From Streptomyces djakartensis (GTDB lineage: Bacteria; Actinomycetota; Actinomycetes; Streptomycetales; Streptomycetaceae): a stretch of 64,000 nucleotides of DNA. A model generated the notes under the pieces. It had not been told where the DNA came from and ran no database searches. It was given only the letters and a program-made list of their open reading frames with translations. A program made the position numbers and the translations under genes. Shown here piece by piece: positions 24,700 through 33,806 of this stretch. The stretch lies in contig NZ_BMWE01000013.1 of NCBI RefSeq assembly GCF_014651075.1, positions 62,001-126,000 of the forward strand. The letters are read 5' to 3'. Position 1 is the first letter of the stretch. Each line of letters begins with the position of its first letter.

Positions 24700-25602
24700 A
24701 TGTTCCGCTGCATCATGGTGGGCCTCGACGGTTCGTCCGAGAGCCGGGCGGCCGCGGAGTGGGCGGCCCGTGAGGCGAAGCTGCGTGGACTGCCCCTGCG
24801 GTTGGTGCACGTCTGGGAGCCTGTCGCGGAGCCCCTGGCCCAGGCACCGCTTCTCGGGACGGAGACCCTGAAGCACTGGAGCGAGCGTATTCCGCGCGGG
24901 GCCGCCGAGGGGCTCCGGTCGCGTCACCCGGGAGTCGAGGTGAGCGCGGTCCAGCTGAGCGGGGTGCCGGGCGATGTCCTGGTGGACGTGGCGAGGGACG
25001 CCGAACTGCTGGTCCTGGGATCCCGAGGGCTGAGCGGGGTCGGCGGCTTCATGGTCGGTTCCGTGGGCCAGGTGGTCATCGCGCGCACCGAGGTGCCGGT
25101 GGTGCTGGTGCGGTCCGGGGAGCAGGCGGCGGACGAACACGCCATGGACCCGGCCGGCATCCCGTCCGCGGCGACGCGGTTCCGCCCGGTGCTGCTGGGC
25201 CTGGACACCCGCACCCCCGACGACACGGTCGTCGCCTTCGCGTTCGATGAGGCCGCCCGCCGTGAGACCTCCCTGCGCGTTCTGCACGCCTGGAACCCCC
25301 CGCCCTACATCCACGGCCTGTCCGGCCACGCGAGCCTGTACGACGAACTCGCCCGGGAGCAGGCGGCCGCGCTCACCGAGGCGCTGCGCCCCTGGCGGCA
25401 GAAGTACCCGGCCGTCGAGGTGATCGAGGCCTCCCGCGCGGGCAGTGCCGCTGACCAGCTGGTGAGTTCCTCTCGCTATGCCTCGCTGGTCGTCGTGGGC
25501 CGGCGGACACGGCGCGGCCGGTTCGGCGTGCACATCGGACCCGTCGCGCACGCCGTACTGCACCACGCCGTCGCCCCCGTGGCCGTGGTGGCACACGCCT
25601 GA
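24700..25602 (+). CDS. Universal stress protein, two UspA domains
   Basis: The 300-residue protein starts at the ATG at 24700, seven bases after AGGAGG. Domain 1 has the complete ATP loop 'GSRGLSGVGGFMVGSVG'; domain 2 has 'GRRTRRGRFGVHIGPVA', lacking the Gly-Ser end. It follows the sensor kinase and has its own box. It is convergent with ppk2, with only six bases between the stop codons. Confidence 0.9.
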   Translation: MFRCIMVGLDGSSESRAAAEWAAREAKLRGLPLRLVHVWEPVAEPLAQAPLLGTETLKHWSERIPRGAAEGLRSRHPGVEVSAVQLSGVPGDVLVDVARDAELLVLGSRGLSGVGGFMVGSVGQVVIARTEVPVVLVRSGEQAADEHAMDPAGIPSAATRFRPVLLGLDTRTPDDTVVAFAFDEAARRETSLRVLHAWNPPPYIHGLSGHASLYDELAREQAAALTEALRPWRQKYPAVEVIEASRAGSAADQLVSSSRYASLVVVGRRTRRGRFGVHIGPVAHAVLHHAVAPVAVVAHA

Positions 25603-25608
25603 CGACGC

Positions 25609-26412
25609 TCACAGCCCCGCCACGTGGTCGGGAACGTAGGTCTGCAGGTCGCGCGGCGGGCGCTGGTAACCGGTGGAGGGCGGTCGGTCCGGCAGGTCCA
25701 GCACGGGCGGCAGCACGTCGTGGTACGGCACGGAGTCCAGCAGGTGGGCGATCATGTTCAGCCGGGCGCGGCGCTTGTCGTCGCTCTCGACGACGTACCA
25801 CGGGGCCTCGGCGATGTCGGTGTGCACCATCATCTCGTCCTTGGCCCGCGAGTACGCCTCCCAGCGGCTGATCGACTCCAGGTCCATCGGTGACAGCTTC
25901 CAGCGCCGCAGCGGATCCTCCAGACGCTTCCGGAAACGCTCCTGCTGCTCGGTGTCGCTCACCGAGAACCAGTACTTGCGCAGCAGGGTGCCGTCCTCGA
26001 CGAGCATCCGCTCGAAGATCGGGCACTGGCGCAGGAAGAGCCGGTACTCCTCGTGGGTGCAGAAGCCCATCACGTGCTCGACACCGGCCCGGTTGTACCA
26101 GGACCGGTCGAACAGCACGATCTCTCCGGCGGTCGGCAGGTGCTCGACGTACCGCTGGAAGTACCACTGGCCGCGTTCACGCTCGGTGGGTTTCGGCAGT
26201 GCGGCGATGCGCGCGACCCGGGGGTTCAGGTGCTCGGTGACCCGTTTGATGGTGCCGCCCTTGCCGGCCGCGTCCCGCCCCTCGAAGACGACGACCAGCC
26301 GGGCGCCCTCCGCGCGCACCCATTCCTGGAGCTTCGCCAACTCCGTCTGAAGGCTCAGCAGTTCCTTCTCGTAGGCCTTGCGCGGCAGTCTGTCCGCCTT
26401 CTTCTCCGCCAT
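25609..26412 (-). CDS. ppk2: Polyphosphate kinase 2
   Basis: The 267-residue enzyme starts at 'MAEKKADRLPRKAYEKE'. It has the PPK2 Walker A 'GRDAAGKGG' at residues 45-53 and the Walker B/lid region 'LFDRSWYNRAGVEHVMGF'. Length and a single domain fit class I PPK2, which makes NTPs from NDPs and polyphosphate. It sits 14 bases after the flavodoxin-like gene, as the last gene of a four-gene operon. An ATP/GTP-buffering role during energy limitation suits the neighbours. Confidence 0.93.
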   Translation of the reverse strand: MAEKKADRLPRKAYEKELLSLQTELAKLQEWVRAEGARLVVVFEGRDAAGKGGTIKRVTEHLNPRVARIAALPKPTERERGQWYFQRYVEHLPTAGEIVLFDRSWYNRAGVEHVMGFCTHEEYRLFLRQCPIFERMLVEDGTLLRKYWFSVSDTEQQERFRKRLEDPLRRWKLSPMDLESISRWEAYSRAKDEMMVHTDIAEAPWYVVESDDKRRARLNMIAHLLDSVPYHDVLPPVLDLPDRPPSTGYQRPPRDLQTYVPDHVAGL

Positions 26413-26426
26413 CTCGCCTCCCGCTG

Positions 26427-26930
26427 TCAGCCGCCGGGCGTCGCGAGGTCGCGGGCCACCATGGACGCCCAGGCGCCGATCCGCTCGAAGTCGCGGTAGT
26501 CGCCGCCCCTTCCGGACTTGACGATCATCCGGGCGATGCGCCCCTTGACGTCGCCCTCCAGGCGCCCTCCGAACGTGGCGTGACCGCGAGGGTCGATGCG
26601 GTACATGACCCGCCGTACCCCGGGCGCCGGGGGGATGTCCCGCTCGGACGCCGAGGGGTCGAGAGGCCCGCTGCTGAACAGCCACACCGGCCGCTCGGCC
26701 AGGGCCTTGCGGTGCCGCCGTGCGAAGCGGCGGGCGTCACGCTGCCAGCGGCCCCCGTAGAGACCACCGCCGAGGACGACCGCACCGTACGACGTGACGT
26801 CGGCGACGTCCGCCGCGGGGCGCACGCTCACGTCCAGCCCTTCCTTGGCCAGGATCTCACCGACGTACTCGGCGATCTCGGCCGTCGATCCGTTGGTGGA
26901 GCCGTAGGCCACCAGCACTGTCTCGTTCAT
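26427..26930 (-). CDS. Flavodoxin-domain protein (HemG/protoporphyrinogen-oxidase-like)
   Basis: This 167-residue protein has the FMN phosphate loop 'AYGSTNGSTAEIAEYVGE' near the N-terminus and 'VVLGGGLYGGRW' for the second loop. The C-terminal half resembles the flavodoxin-like group often annotated as HemG-type protoporphyrinogen oxidase. It probably binds FMN and carries electrons; true protoporphyrinogen oxidase activity is uncertain. It lies 15 bases after the CBS gene and 14 before ppk2. Confidence 0.82.
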   Translation of the reverse strand: MNETVLVAYGSTNGSTAEIAEYVGEILAKEGLDVSVRPAADVADVTSYGAVVLGGGLYGGRWQRDARRFARRHRKALAERPVWLFSSGPLDPSASERDIPPAPGVRRVMYRIDPRGHATFGGRLEGDVKGRIARMIVKSGRGGDYRDFERIGAWASMVARDLATPGG

Positions 26931-26945
26931 GATCGTCAGACCTCC

Positions 26946-27677
26946 TCACGGCCTGCGCTGCCAGTAGTAGGGGAGCCCGTGCAGGGCCGGTTCACCGGAC
27001 GACGGCCGGGAGTCGTCGAAACGGTGGGTGAGGTGGTCGACGACCCCCACCACACCGTCCGTCCGGCGGCACATCTCCACCACCGTGGTGGCCTCGACAC
27101 GCCGTTCCAGCTGTCCGGCGAGAACGACCACACCCTCGTGGACGTCCACGTCGACGGCATCGGACGGCAGCCCCATGGCCCGCTCCAGCACCTCGTTCCT
27201 GATCGCCCCCCGGATCTCCGCGTCGGGGCGCAGGAAGACCTGGAGCAGATCGCGGCGCGTGACCATGCCGACGAGCCGCTCCTCGTCGTCGACGACCGGC
27301 AGCCGTTCCACGCCGTGGTGTGCCATCACGCGAGCCGCCTCGACAACGGTCGCGTCGCTGTGCACGGTGATGGCCGGACGGGACATGAGCTGCCCGGCCG
27401 TCCGGGCCTGCGCCCTTGCCCGGCGGGCGCGCGATCCCGGCGTCCAGCGCGGCCGCCGGGACAGCCGTCGCGACCCCGGCGCGCCCGGGGCCTGCGCCTG
27501 CCTCGCCATGAGGTCCGTCTCGGAGATCACCCCGAGGACCTTCTCGTCGTCGTCCACCACCGGCAGACCGCTGATCCGGTGCTCGGCGAGCCGCCGGGCC
27601 ACCTCCTTGAACGGTGTGCCGTACCCGGCGCGCACGACGTCGGCCGTCATCAGCGCACCGACCTTGTTGTGCCTCAT
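26946..27677 (-). CDS. CBS-domain pair protein with BON domain
   Basis: The 243-residue protein starts 'MRHNKVGALMTADVVRAGY' after GGAAGGAGG. CBS1 is at about residues 8-62 and CBS2 about 108-163, separated by an arginine-rich linker ('RRLSRRPRWTPGSRARRARA') longer than in the paralogs. BON is at about 175-235. It is second in the operon GNAT/ACS - CBS - flavodoxin - PPK2. Confidence 0.9.
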   Translation of the reverse strand: MRHNKVGALMTADVVRAGYGTPFKEVARRLAEHRISGLPVVDDDEKVLGVISETDLMARQAQAPGAPGSRRLSRRPRWTPGSRARRARAQARTAGQLMSRPAITVHSDATVVEAARVMAHHGVERLPVVDDEERLVGMVTRRDLLQVFLRPDAEIRGAIRNEVLERAMGLPSDAVDVDVHEGVVVLAGQLERRVEATTVVEMCRRTDGVVGVVDHLTHRFDDSRPSSGEPALHGLPYYWQRRP

Positions 27678-27715
27678 CGTGTTCCGCCTCCTTCCGGTGG
27701 TGCAGGGACCCGCGT

Positions 27716-30412
27716 TCAGCGAAGCCGGCGCAAGTAGGGATCGTGGGCGCGGCGCGGCAGCAGCCGGATCCGCGCGTCCAGGGCGGTGACGTGCTCCGGC
27801 CGGGCGAGGACCGGATCGAAGTCCGCCTCGGCCAGCTGCGGCAGGTCGCTCGCCATCCGGGACAGCCGCAGCAGGAACTGCTCCAGCCCCTGGAGGTCGA
27901 CCGGGCCGGTGCCGTCACGACCGAAGAGGAGCGGCGCGCAGCGCGGGGCGGTGATCAGGTCGTGCACGTCCTGATCGGTGAGCGGCGCCAGCCGGGCCGC
28001 GTGGTCGGCCAGAACCTCCGTCGCCGTGCCGCCGAGTCCGAACAGGACCAGCGGCCCGAACACCTCGTCCTGCACCACTCCCGCGAAGAGCTCGATGCCG
28101 CGCGGAGCGAGCGGCTGGACCACCGCACCGGTCATGATGTGGCCGAACCGGACGTCGAAGTCCCGGAAAGCGGCACGCACCTGGGCGTCTCCCCGCAGGT
28201 CCAGGTGGATCGCGTGCCGGGCGGTCTTGTGCGCGAGCCCCGGCCAGGAGGCCTTGAGGACGACGTGCCCGTCCGGCCCCTTGAGCCGGTCGGCGGCCCA
28301 CACGGCCTCGTCCTCGGTCTCCGCCCAGGCCCACGGTGACTGCGGGATGCCGTAGCAGTCGAGGAGTTCGGCGCAGGTGCGCGGGTCGAGCCATCCGCCG
28401 TCGGGATGCCGCCGCAGGAACCGGTCGGCGACCGCCCGGCCACGGGTGGTGTCGACGCCGTCCAGGACCGGGACGGTGCCGGGCGGCCGGGCCAGCCGGC
28501 GGGCGCGCTCGGCCGCGTGGGCGAGGGCACGGGCGGCCGCCTGCGGGTCGGCGTACGCCGGCACCTGGCCGTTGTCCGAGGGCAGCAGCCGCACCGGAAC
28601 GTCCTGGTCCAGGAGGACGGCGGCGACCGTGCGGGAGCGGCGTGCCGGAGCGTGGGTGAGGGCCCTGACCAGTACGTCGCCGGTGGCTGCGGCGACCGCG
28701 GTGGGCACCAGCGCGACGAGCACCGCGTCGGCACCGTCGTGGGTGGCGAGCCGGTCCACACAGGCACGCAACTGCTCCTCGGAGACCGCCGCCGTCGCGT
28801 CGACCGGGTTGGCGGTGCTCGCGCCCGCCGGGAGCACCGCCAGCAGGTCGTCGGCCAGGCCGGGCGGCAGCGGGGGCAGGTTCAGCCCGGCCTCCGCGCA
28901 CGCGTCCGCGGCCAGGACACCGGCGCCGCCCGCGTTGGTGACCACGACGACCCGGCTCGCGGCGGGCAGCGGCTGGGTGTGCAGGAGGGCGGCGGTCTCC
29001 AGCAGTTCCGGGACGCTGCGGGTGGCGGTGATCCCGGCCTGGGCGAACAGGGCGCGCCGGGTCATGGTCGTCGTGGCGGCGGCCGCGGTGTGCGAGGCGG
29101 CGGCCCGCCGGCCCGCCTCGGTACGGCCGGCGTCGACGGTCAGGATGGGCATCCGGCGGGTGACACGGCGGGCGGTGCGGGAGAAGGCGCGCGGATTGCC
29201 GAAGGACTCCAGGTGCAGCAGAGCCAGGTCGGTGCGCCCGTCGGACTCCCACCACTGGAGCAGGTCGTTGCCGCTGACGTCGTACCTGTCGCCGAGCGAG
29301 ACGAAGCTGGAGACCCCGATGCCGAGCCGCTCCAGCCCGCCGAGCAGGGCGATGCCCACCCCGCCGGACTGCACGGCGACACCGGCGCTGCCCGCTGCGG
29401 GGTGCGCGGCGGCGAAGGTGGCGTCGAGACGCACCCGTTCCTCGGTGTTGGCCACACCGAGGCAGTCGGGGCCGACGAGACGCATGTCGTGCTCGCGGCA
29501 GGCGGTCAGCAGGGCGCTGGACCGGTGGGCGTCGAGGCCGGAGGAGAGCACCAGCAAAGCACGGACGCCGAAGCGCCCGCACTCCTCGGCGACCTGTCCG
29601 ACACCTTCGGCGGGCACGGCGATCACCGCGAGGTCGGGGACCCGCGGCAGGTCGCGCACGGCCGGGTAGCAGCGTACGCCGAGGACCGACGCCGCCGCCG
29701 GGTTGACCGCATACAGCGCACCCGTGAACCGGCCGGTGGACAGGTTGTGCAGGACCGCCCGGCCGACCGAGCCGGGCCCGCGTCCCGCCCCGACGACCGC
29801 GACGCACCCGGGCCGCAGCAGCGGCACCAGGCTGGCCACGTCCGCGGTCTGCCCGCGCCGTTCGACGCTCCTGCGGTAGTCCTCCGTGTCGTCCAGGGGG
29901 ATCACGCAGTGCACTTCCGGTCCCGCGAACCGGCGTTCCGCACGCAGCCCCAGGTCGGCGAAGACCTTGAGCACCTCGTGGTTCTCGGCGAGCGCGTCCG
30001 CGGTGAACGTCCTGATGCCGTCGGCGCGGGCGGCGGAGACCAGATGCTCCAGCAGCAGTGTGCCCACTCCGCGGTGATGGCGTCCGTCCCCGACCGCGAG
30101 CGAGATCTCGGCGCTGCCGGAAGCGTCGCCGCCGTCGGTCCGGTACTCGGCGATGCCGATGATCCGGCCTCCGTGCTCCGCGACGAGCGCCCGGTAGCCG
30201 GCCTCCTCCGGCTGGGCGACCCTCGCGGCGGCCTGCTCGGCGGAGCGCCGGCTCACGGAGAAGAAGCGCAGCCGCAGGTTCGCGTCCGACATCTGCGAGT
30301 ACAACCCGAGGACGGCCTCCCGGTCGTCCGGCCGCGCCGGACGTACGCACACCGTCGTGCCGTCGGTGAGCAGGGCGTGCACCCGTTCGCCGGATGCCCG
30401 GATGGCGGTCAT
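27716..30412 (-). CDS. GNAT / NDP-forming acyl-CoA-synthetase fusion, Pat-type protein lysine acetyltransferase
   Basis: This 898-residue protein has an N-terminal GNAT domain (about residues 18-165; acetyl-CoA loop in 'RHHRGVGTLLLEHL'). A CoA-binding and succinyl-CoA-ligase-like region follows at about 195-470 ('GAGRGPGSVGRAVLHNL', 'VAVQSGGVGIALL'), and an ATP-grasp domain at about 670-885 ('VVLKASWPGLAHKTA', 'LFGLGGTATEVL'). The GNAT-first order is that of the streptomycete Pat enzymes that acetylate and switch off acyl-CoA synthetases. The synthetase half is often inactive in such enzymes; I cannot tell here. It leads the operon that ends with ppk2, and a palindromic box is 83 bases upstream. 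Confidence 0.88.
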   Translation of the reverse strand: MTAIRASGERVHALLTDGTTVCVRPARPDDREAVLGLYSQMSDANLRLRFFSVSRRSAEQAAARVAQPEEAGYRALVAEHGGRIIGIAEYRTDGGDASGSAEISLAVGDGRHHRGVGTLLLEHLVSAARADGIRTFTADALAENHEVLKVFADLGLRAERRFAGPEVHCVIPLDDTEDYRRSVERRGQTADVASLVPLLRPGCVAVVGAGRGPGSVGRAVLHNLSTGRFTGALYAVNPAAASVLGVRCYPAVRDLPRVPDLAVIAVPAEGVGQVAEECGRFGVRALLVLSSGLDAHRSSALLTACREHDMRLVGPDCLGVANTEERVRLDATFAAAHPAAGSAGVAVQSGGVGIALLGGLERLGIGVSSFVSLGDRYDVSGNDLLQWWESDGRTDLALLHLESFGNPRAFSRTARRVTRRMPILTVDAGRTEAGRRAAASHTAAAATTTMTRRALFAQAGITATRSVPELLETAALLHTQPLPAASRVVVVTNAGGAGVLAADACAEAGLNLPPLPPGLADDLLAVLPAGASTANPVDATAAVSEEQLRACVDRLATHDGADAVLVALVPTAVAAATGDVLVRALTHAPARRSRTVAAVLLDQDVPVRLLPSDNGQVPAYADPQAAARALAHAAERARRLARPPGTVPVLDGVDTTRGRAVADRFLRRHPDGGWLDPRTCAELLDCYGIPQSPWAWAETEDEAVWAADRLKGPDGHVVLKASWPGLAHKTARHAIHLDLRGDAQVRAAFRDFDVRFGHIMTGAVVQPLAPRGIELFAGVVQDEVFGPLVLFGLGGTATEVLADHAARLAPLTDQDVHDLITAPRCAPLLFGRDGTGPVDLQGLEQFLLRLSRMASDLPQLAEADFDPVLARPEHVTALDARIRLLPRRAHDPYLRRLR

Positions 30413-30494
30413 GGTGTGCCTTTCGTCAGCGGGTCCTCGCTCTCAGCCTCGGCCTCGGAAGGCCGCGAGCCGATGGGCCGGTCGGGCACGGGGA

Positions 30495-30507
30495 GGACCG
30501 ACGGTCC
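30495..30507. promoter_or_regulatory. DosR/OsdR-like box upstream of the Pat-CBS-flavodoxin-PPK2 operon
   Basis: GGACC-GAC-GGTCC is a perfect palindrome with a 3-base centre, 83 bases before the acetyltransferase ATG. It is directly followed by CGGGCCGGGCCC, another G/C inverted run. Confidence 0.6.
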
Positions 30508-30519
30508 CGGGCCGGGCCC

Positions 30520-30777
30520 TCACGGCAGCGGCTCGCCCAACTCCGTCTCCACGGCGCCCGCCATCGCGCGCAGGACGTCGAGGGTCCGCCGCGCCTCGGC
30601 CTCGTCGACCTCGGTGATGGCGAAACCGACGTGCACGATGACGTACGAGCCGATACCGGCGCCAGGCGTGTAGTCGAGGCACACCTCGCGCCGTACACCG
30701 CCGAAGTCGACGGTGGCCATGCGCAGTCCGGCGTCGTCGCGCACCTGAAGGATCTGACCGGGTATGCCCAGGCACAT
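30520..30777 (-). CDS. hypC: Hydrogenase assembly chaperone HypC
   Basis: I chose the ATG at 30777 so that the protein starts 'MCLGIPGQILQV'. Cys2 is the essential HypC residue that binds the HypD-iron intermediate, and GAGAGG is correctly spaced upstream. An in-frame GTG three codons earlier would bury Cys2. The product has 85 residues, normal for HypC/HupF. The gene begins five bases after the hypF stop, completing the operon protease-hypF-hypC. Confidence 0.94.
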   Translation of the reverse strand: MCLGIPGQILQVRDDAGLRMATVDFGGVRREVCLDYTPGAGIGSYVIVHVGFAITEVDEAEARRTLDVLRAMAGAVETELGEPLP

Positions 30778-30782
30778 CGCGT

Positions 30783-33059
30783 TCACCTCTCCCTCGCGAG
30801 CCGGGCGGCGGCCACCGCGGCCTGGCCGTAGCTGATGCCGCCGTCACCGACCGGAACCTCACCCCCGGCCAGGACCCGCAGGCCCTGGCTCCGAAGCCGT
30901 CGCCGCACCTCGGTGAGCAGACGGCCGTTGACGAAGCAGCCACCGCCCAGGCAGACCGTGCGGGGCGCGCCCTCCTCGACGGCCCGCGCGACGAGGTCCG
31001 CCGTGACACGGGCGAGCGTGAGGTGGAAGGCGGCCGCCAGGTCGGGCACCGGCTCACCGTCACCTCGCCGCTCCAGCAGGCCGGCCACCGTGGCGGTCGA
31101 GTCGTACACCCAGAGGCCGTCGGAGCGCACGATCCGGTGGGCGAGCGGCACGGCGTGCGCCGTTTTGGCCGCGGCCTCCAGGCGCACGGCCGCCTCACCC
31201 TCGTAGCTGACGGAGACGGCGAGCCCGAGCAGGGCGGCGACCGTGTCGAAGAGCCGTCCCGCGCTGGACGCGCGGGGGCAGTTGACGCGGCGAGCCACGA
31301 GCGCGCGTACCGCGGCGGCCTCGGCCGGATCCAGGTTCTCGGTGAAGCGCCGGACCAGCCCGGGGGAGGGGCGGGGCGTGCCCAGGGCCTCGGCGTCCAG
31401 CAGGTGGCCCAAGGCGGTGCGGGCGGGGTGGCGTACCGCCGCGTCGCCGCCGGGCAGGGGCGCGGTCGCGAACCTGCCCACGCGGCGGTAGCCGCCCAGA
31501 TCGGCGAGGAGGATCTCGCCGCCCCACAGGGTGCCGTCGTCCCCGAGTCCCAGGCCGTCGTAGGCGACCCCGAGGAAGGGACCGGTCACCCCGTGCTCGG
31601 CCGCGACGGCCGCCACATGCGCGTGGTGGTGCTGGACCGCGATCCGGCGCAGGGGCTGCTGACGCGCCCATTGCGTGGACAGGTAGCCGGGGTGCAGGTC
31701 GTGGGCGAGCGCGCCCGGTTCGATGCCGGTGAGCCGCTTGAGGTCGTCGTAGGACCGGCGGAACGCCTCGTACGTCGCCACGTCGGCCAGATCGCCGGTG
31801 TGCGGGCCCAGATGCGCCCGCCCGTCTGCCGCGAGCGTGAAGGTGTGCTTGAGCTGGGCCCCCACCCCGGCGAGCGGGTCCTGCACGGCGAGTGGCATCG
31901 GCGCGGGTGCCAGGCCGCGGGCCCGGCGGACGGTGATCCGCTGCCGGCCCGCGATCCGGATCACCGAGTCGTCGTACCGGGCCCGGACCGGCCGGTCGTG
32001 GGTGAGGAACCCGTCCGCGACGCGGGCGAGCGCACCGAACGCCTCGGCGTCCTCGACGGCGATCGGTTCGTCGCTGAGGTTGCCGCTCGTCACCACCAGC
32101 GGGCGGGCCACCTCGTCCAGCAGCAGATGGTGCAGGCCGGTCGTGGGCAGGAAGAGACCCAGCCGCGGGACGCCGTGCGCGACCTGCGACGCGACCGGGT
32201 GCCGTCGCCGCGCGGCCAGCAGCACCACCGGACGCGCCGGCGAGGTGAGCACCGCGCGCTCCATGCGGCCGATCCGCGCCAGTCCGGACGCCGTCTCGAG
32301 GTCGCGGACCATGACCGCGAACGGCTTCGACGGCCGGTGCTTCCGCGACCGCAACGCGGCCACGGCCCCGCCGTCCGTCGCGTCGCACACCAGCTGGTAG
32401 CCGCCGAGCCCCTTCAGCGCGACGATGCCACCCCCGGTGACCGTCCTGACCGCGGCCCGCAGAGCCTCCTCGCCCCGCAGATCGTCCCAGGCCGGCCGAG
32501 GTCCGCAGACGGGACAGGCGACCGGTTCGGCGTGGAAGCGGCGGTCACCCGGGTTGGCGTACTCGGCAGCGCAGTCCGGGCAGAGAGGGAAACGGCGCAT
32601 GGTCGTGCGTGCGCGGTCGTAGGGGAGATCTTCGATGATCGTCGCCCGGGGCCCGCAGTCGGTGCAGTTGATGAACGGGTAGCGGTACCGCCGGTCGGCC
32701 GGCTCGTACAGCTCCCGCAGGCAGGCGTCGCAGACGGCGGCGTCGGGAGGAATCTCGCGGTTCGTGGCCCCGGCGCGGCCGGACGCGCTGTGCCGCACCG
32801 CGAAGCCTCTGCCCCGGGCACCGGCCCGTGCTCCGGTCAGGTCGACGCGCCGTACGCGGGCCAGTGGCGGTGCCCCGGTGCCGAGGCGGGCGGCGAACTC
32901 GTCGATGGCCCGGGGGTCACCCGCGACTTCCCCTTCCACGTGACCGTCCACGTTCGCCACCCAGCCGTCGAGGCCCAGGGCATCGGCTGTGCGGTACACG
33001 AAGGGCCGGAAGCCGACTCCTTGCACGGTCCCGTACACGCGGAAGGCCCGTACGGTCAT
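30783..33059 (-). CDS. hypF: Carbamoyltransferase HypF
   Basis: HypF makes the carbamoyl group for the cyanide ligands and transfers it to HypE. The 758-residue protein has the full layout: acylphosphatase domain (residues 1-90, 'VYGTVQGVGFRPFVYR'), two zinc-finger pairs (about 108-190, 'CDACLREL', 'CTDCGPR', 'CPDCAAEY', 'CPVCGPR'), a YrdC-like domain (about 200-380), and a TsaD-like C-terminal domain with 'VQHHHAHVAAV' and 'CLGGGCFVNGRL'. Its start overlaps the protease stop by ATGA. Confidence 0.96.
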   Translation of the reverse strand: MTVRAFRVYGTVQGVGFRPFVYRTADALGLDGWVANVDGHVEGEVAGDPRAIDEFAARLGTGAPPLARVRRVDLTGARAGARGRGFAVRHSASGRAGATNREIPPDAAVCDACLRELYEPADRRYRYPFINCTDCGPRATIIEDLPYDRARTTMRRFPLCPDCAAEYANPGDRRFHAEPVACPVCGPRPAWDDLRGEEALRAAVRTVTGGGIVALKGLGGYQLVCDATDGGAVAALRSRKHRPSKPFAVMVRDLETASGLARIGRMERAVLTSPARPVVLLAARRRHPVASQVAHGVPRLGLFLPTTGLHHLLLDEVARPLVVTSGNLSDEPIAVEDAEAFGALARVADGFLTHDRPVRARYDDSVIRIAGRQRITVRRARGLAPAPMPLAVQDPLAGVGAQLKHTFTLAADGRAHLGPHTGDLADVATYEAFRRSYDDLKRLTGIEPGALAHDLHPGYLSTQWARQQPLRRIAVQHHHAHVAAVAAEHGVTGPFLGVAYDGLGLGDDGTLWGGEILLADLGGYRRVGRFATAPLPGGDAAVRHPARTALGHLLDAEALGTPRPSPGLVRRFTENLDPAEAAAVRALVARRVNCPRASSAGRLFDTVAALLGLAVSVSYEGEAAVRLEAAAKTAHAVPLAHRIVRSDGLWVYDSTATVAGLLERRGDGEPVPDLAAAFHLTLARVTADLVARAVEEGAPRTVCLGGGCFVNGRLLTEVRRRLRSQGLRVLAGGEVPVGDGGISYGQAAVAAARLARER

Positions 33060-33574
33060 CGCGCACCTCCGGCCTCCGCGGCCCGGTGGCGGACCGCCTC
33101 CTCCTCGATCTCCTTCTCGACCGAGTCCGCGAGTGGTTCCACGACATCCGCCACGGCGGGCGTCAGACCGGTGCCGAGGGAGGCGTCGGCGCCCTCCACC
33201 GCGTACACGACGAGGCGCCCGGGCAGCCGTCCCAGGACGCGGGCGAGGTCGACGGCCTCACCGAGTCCGAGACCGTGCGAGCTGGTCGTCGCCGGGCGTC
33301 CCAGGCGCTCGGCGTCGAGTTCGATCCGGTGGATCCGGCCCGCGGTCCCCGGATGCGCCTGCGCCGCGTCCACGACCACGGCCAGCCGGGCGCCCTCCCA
33401 CAGCCCGATCAGACGGGCCGGGTCACCGTCGCAGGCCGCCAGCACCGTCTCCGCAGGAAAGGCCCGGCTCCCGGCGCGTTCCAGCAGCCGGGCGAGAACC
33501 GCCGGGCCCACACCGTCGTCACGCCGGAACTCGTTCCCGACGCCGATGACGGCGATGCGCGCACCTGACCCCAT
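33056..33574 (-). CDS. Hydrogenase maturation protease (HyaD/HycI family)
   Basis: This 172-residue endopeptidase starts 'MGSGARIAVIGVGNEFRRDD'. 'GVGNEFRRDDGVG' carries the first nickel-sensing acidic residue, 'VVVDAAQAHPG' the second (usually 'VDA'), and 'SSHGLGLGEAV' the conserved His. The family removes the C-terminal peptide of the large subunit after nickel insertion; the hydA product has such an extension. It leads the operon with hypF and hypC, and a perfect palindrome lies 36 bases upstream of its ATG. Confidence 0.9.
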   Translation of the reverse strand: MGSGARIAVIGVGNEFRRDDGVGPAVLARLLERAGSRAFPAETVLAACDGDPARLIGLWEGARLAVVVDAAQAHPGTAGRIHRIELDAERLGRPATTSSHGLGLGEAVDLARVLGRLPGRLVVYAVEGADASLGTGLTPAVADVVEPLADSVEKEIEEEAVRHRAAEAGGAR

Positions 33575-33609
33575 GACTCCACGCTGGCGCCCGCCCCGAC
33601 CGACGCCCC

Positions 33610-33625
33610 AGGGCCGAACGGCCCT
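33610..33625. promoter_or_regulatory. DosR/OsdR-like perfect palindrome upstream of the maturation operon
   Basis: AGGGCC-GAAC-GGCCCT has exact 6-bp arms and lies 36 bases upstream of the protease ATG on the minus strand. It is the clearest member of the family in this window. Confidence 0.7.
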
Positions 33626-33715
33626 CATCGGCGGGCCGTCCCGCCCGCATGCGGGGACCTGACGGCGGCCGGTTCCCCGTCCGGCCGTCCGAGGGGACGG
33701 AAGTCCGGTCATGCC

Positions 33716-33730
33716 GGGACCTTCGGCCCT
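33716..33730. promoter_or_regulatory. DosR/OsdR-like box upstream of the Rv1733c-family gene
   Basis: GGGACCTTCGGCCCT lies 77 bases before the ATG at 33807. It differs by a single inserted G from the box at 10564-10579 and is near-identical to the reverse complement of 20526-20540. Confidence 0.68.
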
Positions 33731-33806
33731 GGGACCGGGAACGCTGCCGTCCGATGGTGGGAGCAGGTGGTGGGGGACGGATCAGCGACCTGTCGGAGGC
33801 CGGCTC

